A model generated the notes under the pieces. That model saw only the letters and a program-made list of their open reading frames with translations, was not told where the DNA came from and made no database searches. 12,582 bases of DNA. Origin: Microcystis aeruginosa W13-11 (GTDB lineage: Bacteria > Cyanobacteriota > Cyanobacteriia > Cyanobacteriales > Microcystaceae). The DNA lies in the NCBI GenBank assembly GCA_009995705.1, contig JAADBR010000166.1, forward strand, positions 1 through 12,582, in the 5' to 3' direction. Below are positions 6,499-12,498 of this stretch, in pieces; position 1 is the stretch's first letter; each line of letters begins with the position of its first letter. The position numbers and the translations under genes are program-made.

Positions 6499-6570
6499 GT
6501 TTCAATCCCTAATAGGGCTTAAAAGGAGACAGCCTTGATTGCCATATTTTTTCAATCCCTGATAGGAATT
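6499..6570 (+). repeat. Two degenerate CRISPR-repeat-like units, no array
   Basis: GTTTCAATCCCTAATAGGG at 6499-6517, continuing CTTAA, resembles the first two-thirds of repeats common in cyanobacterial arrays, as I remember them. A second unit at 6549-6570 reads TTTTCAATCCCTGATAGG then AATT. The units are 50 bases apart, less than the usual repeat-plus-spacer of about 72, the 3' third of each repeat is missing, and no cas gene is in the window. This is best called a relic or isolated repeat pair. Confidence 0.4.
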
Positions 6571-6600
6571 TTCGGCTATCCATTTAACCCCAGTTCGGGT

Positions 6601-6698
6601 TATAGCGGTATTCGCTTGAGTGAGATACAGACCATTGTCTTGCCTAGACTGACTTATAGCTTGTTACAGTATACCTCATTCGACTGCATACCGCTATA
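6601..6698. mobile_element. 98-bp MITE-like element with terminal inverted repeats
   Basis: TATAGCGGTAT (6601-6611) and its exact complement ATACCGCTATA (6688-6698) bound the element. The similarity continues imperfectly inward for about 20 bases (TTGAGTGAGATACAG against the reverse complement of the right side). The ends begin and end with TA, as expected for IS630/Tc1-type insertion at a TA target. There is no internal gene, so it would depend on a transposase elsewhere. It lies exactly where the thermonuclease-like gene to the right loses its 5' part. Confidence 0.6.
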
Positions 6699-6904
6699 GT
6701 GATGGTGGCAAATGGCAACCAGTGCAATCACTACAAATCAAAGCAGGCACAGCTTGGGCATTTGATCGATTTAAAAGAAATTGCCCAATCTGGCATTCGA
6801 TCAATAGGGAATTTCAAGCCGCCCAATCAAAAAAAATCGGCTTATTCGCAGATCGGCAAGTGATCGAACCCTGGAAATGGAGGCAAAATGAAAAGCTTAG
6901 ATAA
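6699..6904 (+). pseudogene. C-terminal fragment of a staphylococcal-nuclease-like (SNase) gene
   Basis: The peptide running VQSLQIKAGTAWAFDRFKRN, then CPIWHSI, FQAAQSKKIGLFA and IEPWKWRQ, is the C-terminal third of a thermonuclease (SNase) domain. It shows the AG-x-AWAFDRF helix, the conserved cysteine-proline, the helix ending in K-x-G-L-F and the final PW-x-W of bacterial members. The part carrying most catalytic residues is missing. The frame runs back into the MITE-like element and hits a TGA at 6650 without a normal start; a GTG at 6722 is the only candidate. It is therefore an inactive remnant, beheaded next to the element. Its last codons overlap the next gene (ATG at 6888). Confidence 0.7.
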
Positions 6905-7199
6905 TAGCTTAGATAATAGCTTAGATGATAGTTTAGATAAAAACCTAGATGATAGTTTAAATAAAAGCTTAGATAATAGCTTAGATAAAAACTTAGATAA
7001 TAGCTTAGATAATAGCTTAGATGATAGCTCAGATAAAAACTTAGATGATAGCTTAACTAAGAGCTTAGATGTAATAATAGCAATCTTATCGATCGCCGTT
7101 ACGATTAGCTATTTTTTCTTTGTAGCTAATTATCTAAAATTGGCCAATCAAATCAGCTGCTACAGCCACCATGCAAAATGCGATCAACAATTGAAATAA
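6888..7199 (+). CDS. Repeat protein of 15 S-L-D-N tetrads with one membrane segment
   Basis: A 103-residue protein. Residues 3-62 are fifteen four-residue repeats, mostly SLDN, SLDD, SLDK and NLDD. Then comes a hydrophobic stretch VIIAILSIAVTISYFFFVA (about 63-81), which is a clear membrane helix, and a short tail with CYSHHAKC. GGAGG (6879-6883) lies four bases before the ATG. The gene overlaps the end of the SNase fragment, whose own last bases (AGCTTAGATAA) are the first copy of the repeat. The gene may thus have arisen by repeat expansion from that 3' end fused to a membrane segment. Topology predicted by eye: acidic repeat domain on one side, short cysteine/histidine tail on the other. 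No family is recognised. It may be expressed or a chance open frame; the intact frame through all repeats follows trivially from the 12-base unit. Confidence 0.45.
   Translation: MKSLDNSLDNSLDDSLDKNLDDSLNKSLDNSLDKNLDNSLDNSLDDSSDKNLDDSLTKSLDVIIAILSIAVTISYFFFVANYLKLANQISCYSHHAKCDQQLK
6894..7073 (+). repeat. 12-bp tandem repeat, 15 copies, with a 96-bp higher order
   Basis: The unit AGCTTAGATAAT is repeated fifteen times with variants. Copies 2-7 and 10-15 match each other in order (SLDN, SLDD, S-[LS]-DK, NLDD, SL-x-K, SLD), and copy 1 is close to copy 9. A block of eight units (96 bases) was therefore duplicated after the units had diverged. The array is a likely site of length variation. Confidence 0.85.
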
Positions 7200-7348
7200 A
7201 TCGGAAAAATTTAGCAATCGCTCTGTTGAGCCTGATCATTTATTCCCTAGCATTAATCACCATCTGGGAGCTTTTCTATGGGGTAAAGGCAATCAAGAAG
7301 ATTAATCCCGATGGATCGATCGAATACCAGATTAATGATTGCAGATAA
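7178..7348 (+). CDS. 56-residue single-pass membrane protein
   Basis: ATG at 7178, TAA at 7346-7348, starting inside the end of the preceding gene in another frame (22-base overlap). The peptide begins MRSTIEINRKN. It then has a hydrophobic segment LAIALLSLIIYSLALITIWE (about 12-31), and ends with a basic KAIKK and a short polar tail with INPDGSIEYQIND. The arginine/lysine-rich N-terminus followed by a long hydrophobic run indicates a small inner-membrane protein. No clear ribosome site, so coupling to the upstream gene is likely. No family is recognised. Confidence 0.45.
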   Translation: MRSTIEINRKNLAIALLSLIIYSLALITIWELFYGVKAIKKINPDGSIEYQINDCR

Positions 7349-7514
7349 TCCATATATAGTGCCTGACTACAGCTTCCCTAACACTATATATAGCGCATCA
7401 CCACAGCTTCCCTAACACTATGTATAGCGATCCGCCCTAAATCCATAAATAAAAGGGCTTGCTAAAATAATTATCAATCATAGCCCATCCCACACACCAA
7501 TCACAGCTAAGACG
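7349..7514. repeat. Gene-free stretch with 34-bp spaced direct repeats
   Basis: A 27-base unit starting ACAGCTTCCCTAACACTAT occurs at 7369-7395 and 7403-7429 with one difference (period 34). The tail of a further copy (ATATATAGTGC) lies at 7352-7362. Each unit contains or nearly contains the palindrome CTATATATAG. From 7436 to 7514 I see no gene or clear structure. Confidence 0.6.
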
Positions 7515-7582
7515 CTATCCCCCACGACGAAGACAGATAGCATAATTTCCTCGAACCGTCATTGTTGTTGGATGCGCTATTC

Positions 7583-9847
7583 CTAATGATTGCTCACAAA
7601 TTTGTAATGCTTTAGAATAAAGAGGTTGTTGAGGGAACCTGCCATATCCGGATGATTGTCTCCTAAGAGTCGTTTACACAAATCTAAAGCTTCTAGATAG
7701 AGAGGTTCCGCTTCTGGGTATCTGCCTTGGGAACGGTACAATCCTGCTAAATTGTTGAGGGAAGTTGCCACATCCGGATGATTGTCTCCTAAGAGTCGTT
7801 TTATCAAATCTAATGCTTCTAGATAGAGAGGTTCCGCTTCTGCGTATCTGCCTTGGGATTTGTACAATGCTGCTAAATTGTTGAGGGAACCTGCCACATC
7901 CGGATGATTGTCTCCTAAGAGTCGCTTTCTCAAATCTAATGCTTCTAGAAGGAGAGGTTCCGCTTCTGTGTATCTGCCTTGGGAATCGTACAATCCTGCT
8001 AAATTGTTGAGGGAACTTGCCACATAGGGATGATTGTCTCCTAAGAGTCGTTTTATCAAATCTAATGCTTCTAGATAGAGAGGTTCCGCTTCTGGGTATC
8101 TGCCTTGGTATTGGTACAAATATGCTAAATTGTTGAGGGAAGTTGCCACAGAGGGATGATTGTCTCCTAAGAGTCGCTTTCTCAAATCTAATGCTTCTAG
8201 ATAGAGAGGCTCCGCTTCTGTGTATCTGCCTTGGGAACGGTACAATGCTGCTAAATTGTTGAGGGATTGTGCCACATCCGGATGATTGTCTCCTAAGAGT
8301 CGTTTTCTCAAATCTAAAGCTTCTAGATAGAGAGGTTCCGCTTCTGGGTATCTGCCTTGGGATTCGTACAATCCTGCTAAATTGTTGAGGGATTGTGCCA
8401 CAAGGGGATGATTGTCTCCTAAGAGTCGTTTATACAAATCTAATGCTTCTAGATAGAGAGGTTCTGCTTCTGGGTATCTGCCTTGGGAGTAGTACAATAG
8501 TGCTAAATTGTTGAGGGAAGCTGCCACAAGGGGATGATTGTCTCCTAAGAGTTGTTTTATCAAATCTAATGCTTCTAGATAGAGAGGTTCTGCTTCTGGG
8601 TATCTGCCTTGGGAGTAGTACAATAGTGCTAAATTGTTGAGGGATTGTGCCACAAGGGGATGATTGTCTCCTAAACGGGTTCGAGTTGCGGTTAAACAAG
8701 CTTGACGGTAAGGTTCAGCAATAGCATACAATCCTTGTCCATCATAATAACGAGCTAAACCCGTATAGGACCAAAATAAATCCTCATCAGCGATATATTC
8801 TGGATATTCCCCGACAGATGCTTGCAGATGGAGAAGGAAAGGTTTAAATTCTTCAACGATTTCTACAGTGGGACTCTGTGGCATTTCTGCCGATTTTTTG
8901 GCCATAATCCCGCAATAGCGGCGCTTTGCTGGTTCTGCGTGGGGTGATGCTTCTAACTTATCCCGAAAATAGCGACGCAACAGGGGATGAATTTCATACC
9001 AACCATCACCCTTATCCTGAACTAAGCTCAGATGGACTAAGCTATCGGTTAACCATTCCTCTACTGTATCCCCATCCTCATCGGGAAATAAATCCAGAAT
9101 CATCTCCTTGAAAAAGGGCGCAAGAGCGAATAAACTGAGGTAAAGTGCCAAAATTTGGGCATCTGGTTCGCTATTCAACTCCTCCCAACTGAGATTAAAG
9201 GCAGCTTTCAACCCTCTTTCTGCTGTCATTTCCCCATGAAACTTGGGATTTTTCTCTAAAATTTGCTCCTCTAAGCCGTTTTCTGCTAACTTCTGCCGTA
9301 TTTTGCTAATTTTCCAATCCTGTCGTCGTACCAGCAACCTTGCCACCAATTCTAACCCTAAGGGCAAATAACCCAAATCCTGACACAATAATTTAGCTTC
9401 TTCGATTTGTGTGCCAATTCTGTTATCTCCGAGGTAGGAACGCAATAAATCAAGTGCATCTTCTTCTTTTAAAACTTCTACCCGAAAAGTTGCAATTGTC
9501 GCTGATAAATATTCCTTACGAGTGGTAATTAAAACCTGAAAGCGTTTCTCCTCTTGCGGTGGTAAATAATCCCTAATTTGCTGATAATCCCGTACATCAT
9601 CAAAAATAATTAAGACATTTCCCGCTAACCAGTTTTGCCAACAATAACGAATTTTTTCCTCTAATTCTCCCTCATCTGGTAGAGTTAATTTGAGATATAA
9701 CCGCGCAAAATCTAAAATAGAAGTACCGATAAAACCGCCATCACTCTCTGCCACATTTAACCAACATATACCCCCTGAATAGGCTTTTTCACGCCATTGT
9801 TGCCAACCAAATTGTCTGGCTAATTCAGTTTTACCTATGCCTCCCAT
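7583..9847 (-). CDS. NB-ARC ATPase with eight and a half TPR repeats, downstream part of the split gene
   Basis: 754 residues from the first ATG, but the frame is open up to the TGA at 10001. The added 51 codons include IPKFVGRDKELIDL, the usual entry to an NB-ARC domain, and LTG just before the ATG. Motifs: P-loop GMGGIGKTE, whose first glycine is lost if translation starts at this ATG; Walker B VLIIFDDV (78-85); sensor LITTR (106-110); GYLPLGLEL (159-167). A winged-helix region follows to about 320. From about 394 come eight complete 42-residue kinesin-light-chain-type TPRs (LGDNHP-x-VA-x-SLNNLA, then SQGRY-x-EAEPLYLEALDL-x-KRL). A ninth breaks after SLNN and ends in a foreign FILKHYKFVSNH. 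No ATG, GTG or TTG lies between the TGA and the P-loop, so a complete NB-ARC would need readthrough or a CTG start. Expression of a working protein is doubtful. Confidence 0.65.
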   Translation of the reverse strand: MGGIGKTELARQFGWQQWREKAYSGGICWLNVAESDGGFIGTSILDFARLYLKLTLPDEGELEEKIRYCWQNWLAGNVLIIFDDVRDYQQIRDYLPPQEEKRFQVLITTRKEYLSATIATFRVEVLKEEDALDLLRSYLGDNRIGTQIEEAKLLCQDLGYLPLGLELVARLLVRRQDWKISKIRQKLAENGLEEQILEKNPKFHGEMTAERGLKAAFNLSWEELNSEPDAQILALYLSLFALAPFFKEMILDLFPDEDGDTVEEWLTDSLVHLSLVQDKGDGWYEIHPLLRRYFRDKLEASPHAEPAKRRYCGIMAKKSAEMPQSPTVEIVEEFKPFLLHLQASVGEYPEYIADEDLFWSYTGLARYYDGQGLYAIAEPYRQACLTATRTRLGDNHPLVAQSLNNLALLYYSQGRYPEAEPLYLEALDLIKQLLGDNHPLVAASLNNLALLYYSQGRYPEAEPLYLEALDLYKRLLGDNHPLVAQSLNNLAGLYESQGRYPEAEPLYLEALDLRKRLLGDNHPDVAQSLNNLAALYRSQGRYTEAEPLYLEALDLRKRLLGDNHPSVATSLNNLAYLYQYQGRYPEAEPLYLEALDLIKRLLGDNHPYVASSLNNLAGLYDSQGRYTEAEPLLLEALDLRKRLLGDNHPDVAGSLNNLAALYKSQGRYAEAEPLYLEALDLIKRLLGDNHPDVATSLNNLAGLYRSQGRYPEAEPLYLEALDLCKRLLGDNHPDMAGSLNNLFILKHYKFVSNH
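7630..8674 (-). repeat. 126-bp tandem repeats encoding TPRs
   Basis: Nine copies of the LGDNHP codons recur at exactly 126-base intervals (first ending at 8674, last at 7666). Copies differ mainly at a few codons (residues after HP, after VA, and around LY-x-SQGRY), while the DNA between is nearly constant. This indicates recent duplication or gene conversion, with variation concentrated at a few surface positions. Confidence 0.9.
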
Positions 9848-10000
9848 TCCTGTTAAGGTAGATATAGCAAGCTTTTGAGATTGTTGTAATTGAGTTTTTA
9901 AGTCAATTAATTCCTTATCCCTACCAACAAATTTAGGGATATTACTATTAGATAAATTGTGAGGATGTTCTTTAACCTGTTCCTTAACAGGCGGCTCCAG

Positions 10001-10462
10001 TCAGAAATTACCACCAATGATTGTATTACCTTGAAAAACATTTTTTATCAAATCAGCTAACTTGTGATTATTGATAACGCTGGCTTGTTGAGATTGAGAT
10101 TTAAGAGTATTATTAACCAATTCTTTAAGGGAAGGTTCCGCTTCTATCGCTTTAACCAACTCGGTTATAATTTGGCTTAATTCGGGACTGGTTTTAGCAA
10201 CAGATTCCACTTCCAGAATCGCTTGTCCATAATCTAAAGTTTGCTCCGGTGCTTTTTCAATTGCGGTGACAGTATCGGGAGAAACTTGTTTCAGGGAAGT
10301 AAGAAATTTTTCTGTTTGTTGCCAAACCTTTTCTCCCACTTTTTCACCTGTTTTCTCTAACGCTTTAGTAGCGATAATTGAACTAACTGCGATCGCTGCT
10401 GCTGTAAGAGGGTCCATAGATAAAATCGGGGTGACGAGGGTTGACTTTATTATATCCCACAT
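10001..10462 (-). CDS. N-terminal domain of the split NLR-like gene, now separated by TGA
   Basis: A 153-residue frame; the ATG at 10417 (MDPLTAAAIAVSS) is the more natural start and would give 138 residues. The start is alanine-rich and helical (AIAVSSIIATKALEKTGEKV), then charged helices (SPELSQIITELVKAIEAEPS), then HKLADLIKNVFQGNTIIGGNF directly before the TGA. I do not recognise an enzyme. In cyanobacterial STAND proteins the segment in front of the NB-ARC acts as effector or adaptor. The glycine/asparagine-rich end QGNTIIGGNF is reminiscent of short amyloid-like signalling motifs reported beside bacterial NLRs, but this is only a resemblance. Alone it could still be made as a free adaptor. 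Confidence 0.5.
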   Translation of the reverse strand: MWDIIKSTLVTPILSMDPLTAAAIAVSSIIATKALEKTGEKVGEKVWQQTEKFLTSLKQVSPDTVTAIEKAPEQTLDYGQAILEVESVAKTSPELSQIITELVKAIEAEPSLKELVNNTLKSQSQQASVINNHKLADLIKNVFQGNTIIGGNF

Positions 10463-10941
10463 CCAGCAGGTTATTTTGAATATTTTTTATTTAACCTAAC
10501 CCAGTCATAGAAAGGCTTACAGCTATTTAAGTATTTTTGTCTAAATCTCTCATGGGGGAGATATTGTTTTTCAATAAATAAAAGTTTGGCAAAATAATCT
10601 GCTGGGAGTAGCTCGTTAAGTATATATACTCACATCATCAAGTGCTGAATGTGGGTTATATTATTGGGTTTTAATTTTTTCCCACAATATAGGGATTTTA
10701 GAGATTATTTCAGTGGTTAACTTATGGTTAAAGGAGCATTTTTTTCTGGCGAGGAAGTGGAAGGAACCACACCAGACACAGAGAACACAAGGATCGATCC
10801 TCTGTAAGTTAAGCTGATCGCACAGAACCTAGAAGAGCCGAACAGGGAATCGCCAACCTTGGTATCAGTTAAATGACTAACTTGTGCTATTCTATCAATA
10901 TGTCTTGACATCAAGACTTAATAGCGTCAAGACTTAATGGT
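10463..10941. other. Intergenic region between the divergent NLR-like and partition genes
   Basis: AT-rich, with no convincing gene. A 27-codon frame from 10724 (MVKGAFFSGEEVEG...) has no family match, and its ribosome site and ends are not persuasive. AGTATATATACT (10619-10630) is a perfect 12-base palindrome. TGTGGG (10650-10655) and CCCACA (10681-10686) could pair across a long AT loop. The promoters of both flanking genes should lie here, but I cannot place boxes with confidence. Confidence 0.5.
10902..10938. promoter_or_regulatory. Partition-type operator/centromere motifs before parA
   Basis: GTCTTGA-CA-TCAAGAC (10902-10917) is a 7-base inverted repeat, and TCAAGACTTAAT occurs at 10911-10922 and again at 10927-10938 (16-base period). 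The block ends three bases before the ParA start codon. The same motif recurs inside and after the partner gene, so this is probably where the ribbon-helix-helix partner binds to repress parA or to form the partition complex. Confidence 0.65.
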
Positions 10942-11715
10942 ATGAAAACTATTGTGATCTCATCTTTATCGGGAGGGCAGGGCAAAACCACCACCGCTTT
11001 CTTTTTGGGTAAAATGCTGGGACGAACAGCGAGGGTTTTATTGGTTGATGCCGACCCGCAGGCGAATTTGACTTTTTTTTCGGGTCATGAGGTGGAACCG
11101 AACGCGCCGACGCTTTTGGAGGTAATCAAGGGGACGGTAGCGGTGACGGATGCAGTTTATGCCCTCAACGATTCCAGATTTCTTATCCCCGCAGACGACG
11201 GTTTGAGCAATGCCCAAGAGTATCTGGCGAATAGTGGGATGGGTGCGCTAATTCTCCGGACGCGGCTCAAACTCCAGGCGGACTATTTTGATTACTGCAT
11301 TATCGACTCCCCCCCAGCCAGGACGCAGATATCTATTGCTACCATCGGTGCAGCCGACTATTTGCTGATCCCCGTCGAAGCTTCTACTAAAGGGGTCAAT
11401 TCTCTGGTTCGCACCCTAGAACTAGCTGACAGTCTCTCGAAATTAGGCGCTTTCACCGGAACGCTCCTCGGCATCATCCCTTTTCGAGATCGCTGGTTCG
11501 GTCGTTCTCACTCGAAGGATAGCGCGGCGGCGATTGCCGCTATGGCCGAGGTTGCCCCCGGCGTGAAAATTTTCCCCTCTATCTTGGAAAGCGAACGCTT
11601 TAAACAGGCACTCAACCAAGGCAAACTATTGAGCGAGATCGGCCACGAAGATATGGAAACTTCTTTTCGAGCCGTTATCGAATTACTGGGTACTCAAATC
11701 AAGGAGAAAAGATGA
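10942..11715 (+). CDS. parA: ParA/MinD-family partition ATPase with a variant Walker A
   Basis: A 257-residue ParA-type ATPase, short like those of type Ib plasmid partition systems, with no N-terminal DNA-binding extension. Motifs: deviant Walker A at 9-18 (LSGGQGKTTT), Walker A' VLLVDADPQANLT (32-44), Walker B YCIIDSPPA (118-126). The lysine that opens the KGG-x-GKT signature is replaced by serine (S10); K15 remains. Such ATPases bind the nucleoid as ATP dimers and move the plasmid through a partner bound at a centromere. The partner gene overlaps by four bases (ATGA). No ribosome site is seen; the motif repeats run almost to the ATG, suggesting autoregulation by the partner. Confidence 0.85.
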   Translation: MKTIVISSLSGGQGKTTTAFFLGKMLGRTARVLLVDADPQANLTFFSGHEVEPNAPTLLEVIKGTVAVTDAVYALNDSRFLIPADDGLSNAQEYLANSGMGALILRTRLKLQADYFDYCIIDSPPARTQISIATIGAADYLLIPVEASTKGVNSLVRTLELADSLSKLGAFTGTLLGIIPFRDRWFGRSHSKDSAAAIAAMAEVAPGVKIFPSILESERFKQALNQGKLLSEIGHEDMETSFRAVIELLGTQIKEKR

Positions 11716-12203
11716 GCAACGCCCTCGATCGATTGGTCAACAAGAAAAAGCCTACGGTTCCCCCCCGCCTTGATGTGGTCGAAGAAATCCTACCAATTCC
11801 TTCAGAACCAAAAGAAGAAATTGCTCAATTGACTCAAGATGTTATAAAAAATTTAAGTCAAGACAGCAAGACATCTTTGAGTCAAGACAGCAAGACATCT
11901 TTGAGTCAAGACATTAATACTGAAACATCTCTCGTCTCCGAGCTACGTCAAGAAGAGGATTTTGAGACAGTTCGCTCTTCTATTCGTCTCGAGCAGGCGA
12001 TCGACGATTCCCTGCGGCAGTTGTGCCACGACGAGAGAATTACCAAAGAAACCCTGCTGGAGGCAGCCTATCTTTACCTAGAGGCTCATCCCACCGAATT
12101 AGAGGAGGTGGTACAAACAGCACGGCAACGTTTACAACGACGCAAGACGATCGCTGACTACAAACGAGCTAAGACGATGCAGGAAAGATTTTTAAAGTCT
12201 TGA
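11712..12203 (+). CDS. ParB-like partition partner with a ribbon-helix-helix C-terminus
   Basis: A 163-residue protein overlapping parA by four bases. Residues about 92-135 (VRSSIRLEQAIDDSLRQLCH, then DERITKETLLEAAYLYLEA) form a clear ribbon-helix-helix: strand, helix A, turn, helix B. The tail is basic and coiled (RQRLQRRKTIADYKRAKTMQ). The first 90 residues are polar and likely disordered, as in ParG-like partners whose tails touch ParA. They include a repeat of eight residues (SLSQDSKT) encoded by a 24-base DNA repeat that carries the TCAAGAC motif. The role is binding the repeated motif as centromere and operator and stimulating ParA; the motif-binding assignment is inferred from its distribution around this gene. 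Confidence 0.7.
   Translation: MSNALDRLVNKKKPTVPPRLDVVEEILPIPSEPKEEIAQLTQDVIKNLSQDSKTSLSQDSKTSLSQDINTETSLVSELRQEEDFETVRSSIRLEQAIDDSLRQLCHDERITKETLLEAAYLYLEAHPTELEEVVQTARQRLQRRKTIADYKRAKTMQERFLKS
11858..11912. repeat. 24-bp repeats with the TCAAGAC motif inside the partner gene
   Basis: TCAAGAC starts at 11858, 11882 and 11906, exactly 24 bases apart, within units beginning AGTCAAGACAGCAAGACATC. A near match (ACTCAAGATG) precedes at about 11832. The copies keep the reading frame. Confidence 0.8.
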
Positions 12204-12228
12204 TGTCAAGATGTCTTGATGTCAAGAC
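12197..12228. repeat. Two tandem 16-bp motif copies after the partner gene
   Basis: GTCTTGATGTCAAGAT (12197-12212) and GTCTTGATGTCAAGAC (12213-12228) are direct repeats; the second is an inverted repeat with 7-base arms, matching the one before parA. The stop codon of the partner gene (12201-12203) lies inside the first. This is a probable centromere (parS-like) site. Confidence 0.7.
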
Positions 12229-12498
12229 AGTTAGCATAAGCTTGAACAAACATTAGCTAAAGTTTCAGACAGAGAGCCAGAAGATTATGACAAACTATAA
12301 TTCTTTTTTTGGTAAATCTAGGTCAAAATCCCAAGTTTGTGTCCCTTGTGCATTTGTGGTTAGTTACACCCCCTAGTAGGAGGAATGTATCTTAGACCCA
12401 CCAAGTCCAAGAGAGCCTCGTTGGTTAAGAAAAATGAACAAAAGGGTGACATTTAGCCATACGTTTGATAGCATGGCGGGATAAGAAAAGTAATTGTT
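12229..12498. other. Intergenic region with a possible gene relic
   Basis: The only suggestive item is a 21-codon open stretch at 12235-12300 (HKLEQTLAKVSDREPEDYDK then L and TAA) that reads like the end of a small acidic protein. It starts right after a TAG and has no start codon, so it is at best a fragment. The rest shows no gene; the promoter of the gene at 12499 should lie here but no clear boxes stand out. Confidence 0.3.

Larger units (their letters stand above)
7515..10462 (-). pseudogene. Broken STAND/NLR-like gene: N-terminal domain, NB-ARC ATPase, TPR repeats
   Basis: Three pieces read as one ancestral gene on the minus strand. The first (10462-10001) is an alanine-rich N-terminal domain. 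It ends at TGA, but the same frame continues without a break into an NB-ARC domain and a TPR array (10000-7583). The last piece (7625-7515) lies in another frame and encodes PLYSKALQICEQSLGIAHPT, then MTVRGNYAICLRRGG, the natural end of such TPR proteins, as far as I recall them. A deletion inside the ninth TPR repeat must have fused LNN of that repeat to this end out of frame. Intact homologues are presumed to be signal-transducing STAND ATPases, a class with known antiviral members in bacteria. Two independent lesions make function of the full protein unlikely, unless the TGA is read through. Confidence 0.7.

Noticed and set aside
6499..6570. A true CRISPR array
   Set aside because: Only two partial units with wrong spacing and incomplete repeats; reported as a relic instead.
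8430..8699. Minus-strand frame with repeated peptides such as RRQSSPCG and LPRQIPRSRTS
   Set aside because: It is the second frame of the 126-bp TPR repeats; the repeat makes any open frame recur.
10717..10914. 65-codon minus-strand frame before parA
   Set aside because: It has no ribosome site, an unconvincing composition, and runs across the partition operator; probably chance.
12235..12300. A toxin-antitoxin gene
   Set aside because: Only 21 codons without a start are visible; the acidic ending is suggestive but far too little for an assignment.
12434..12484. 16-codon frame MNKRVTFSHTFDSMAG
   Set aside because: Too short, no ribosome site and no similarity that I can name.
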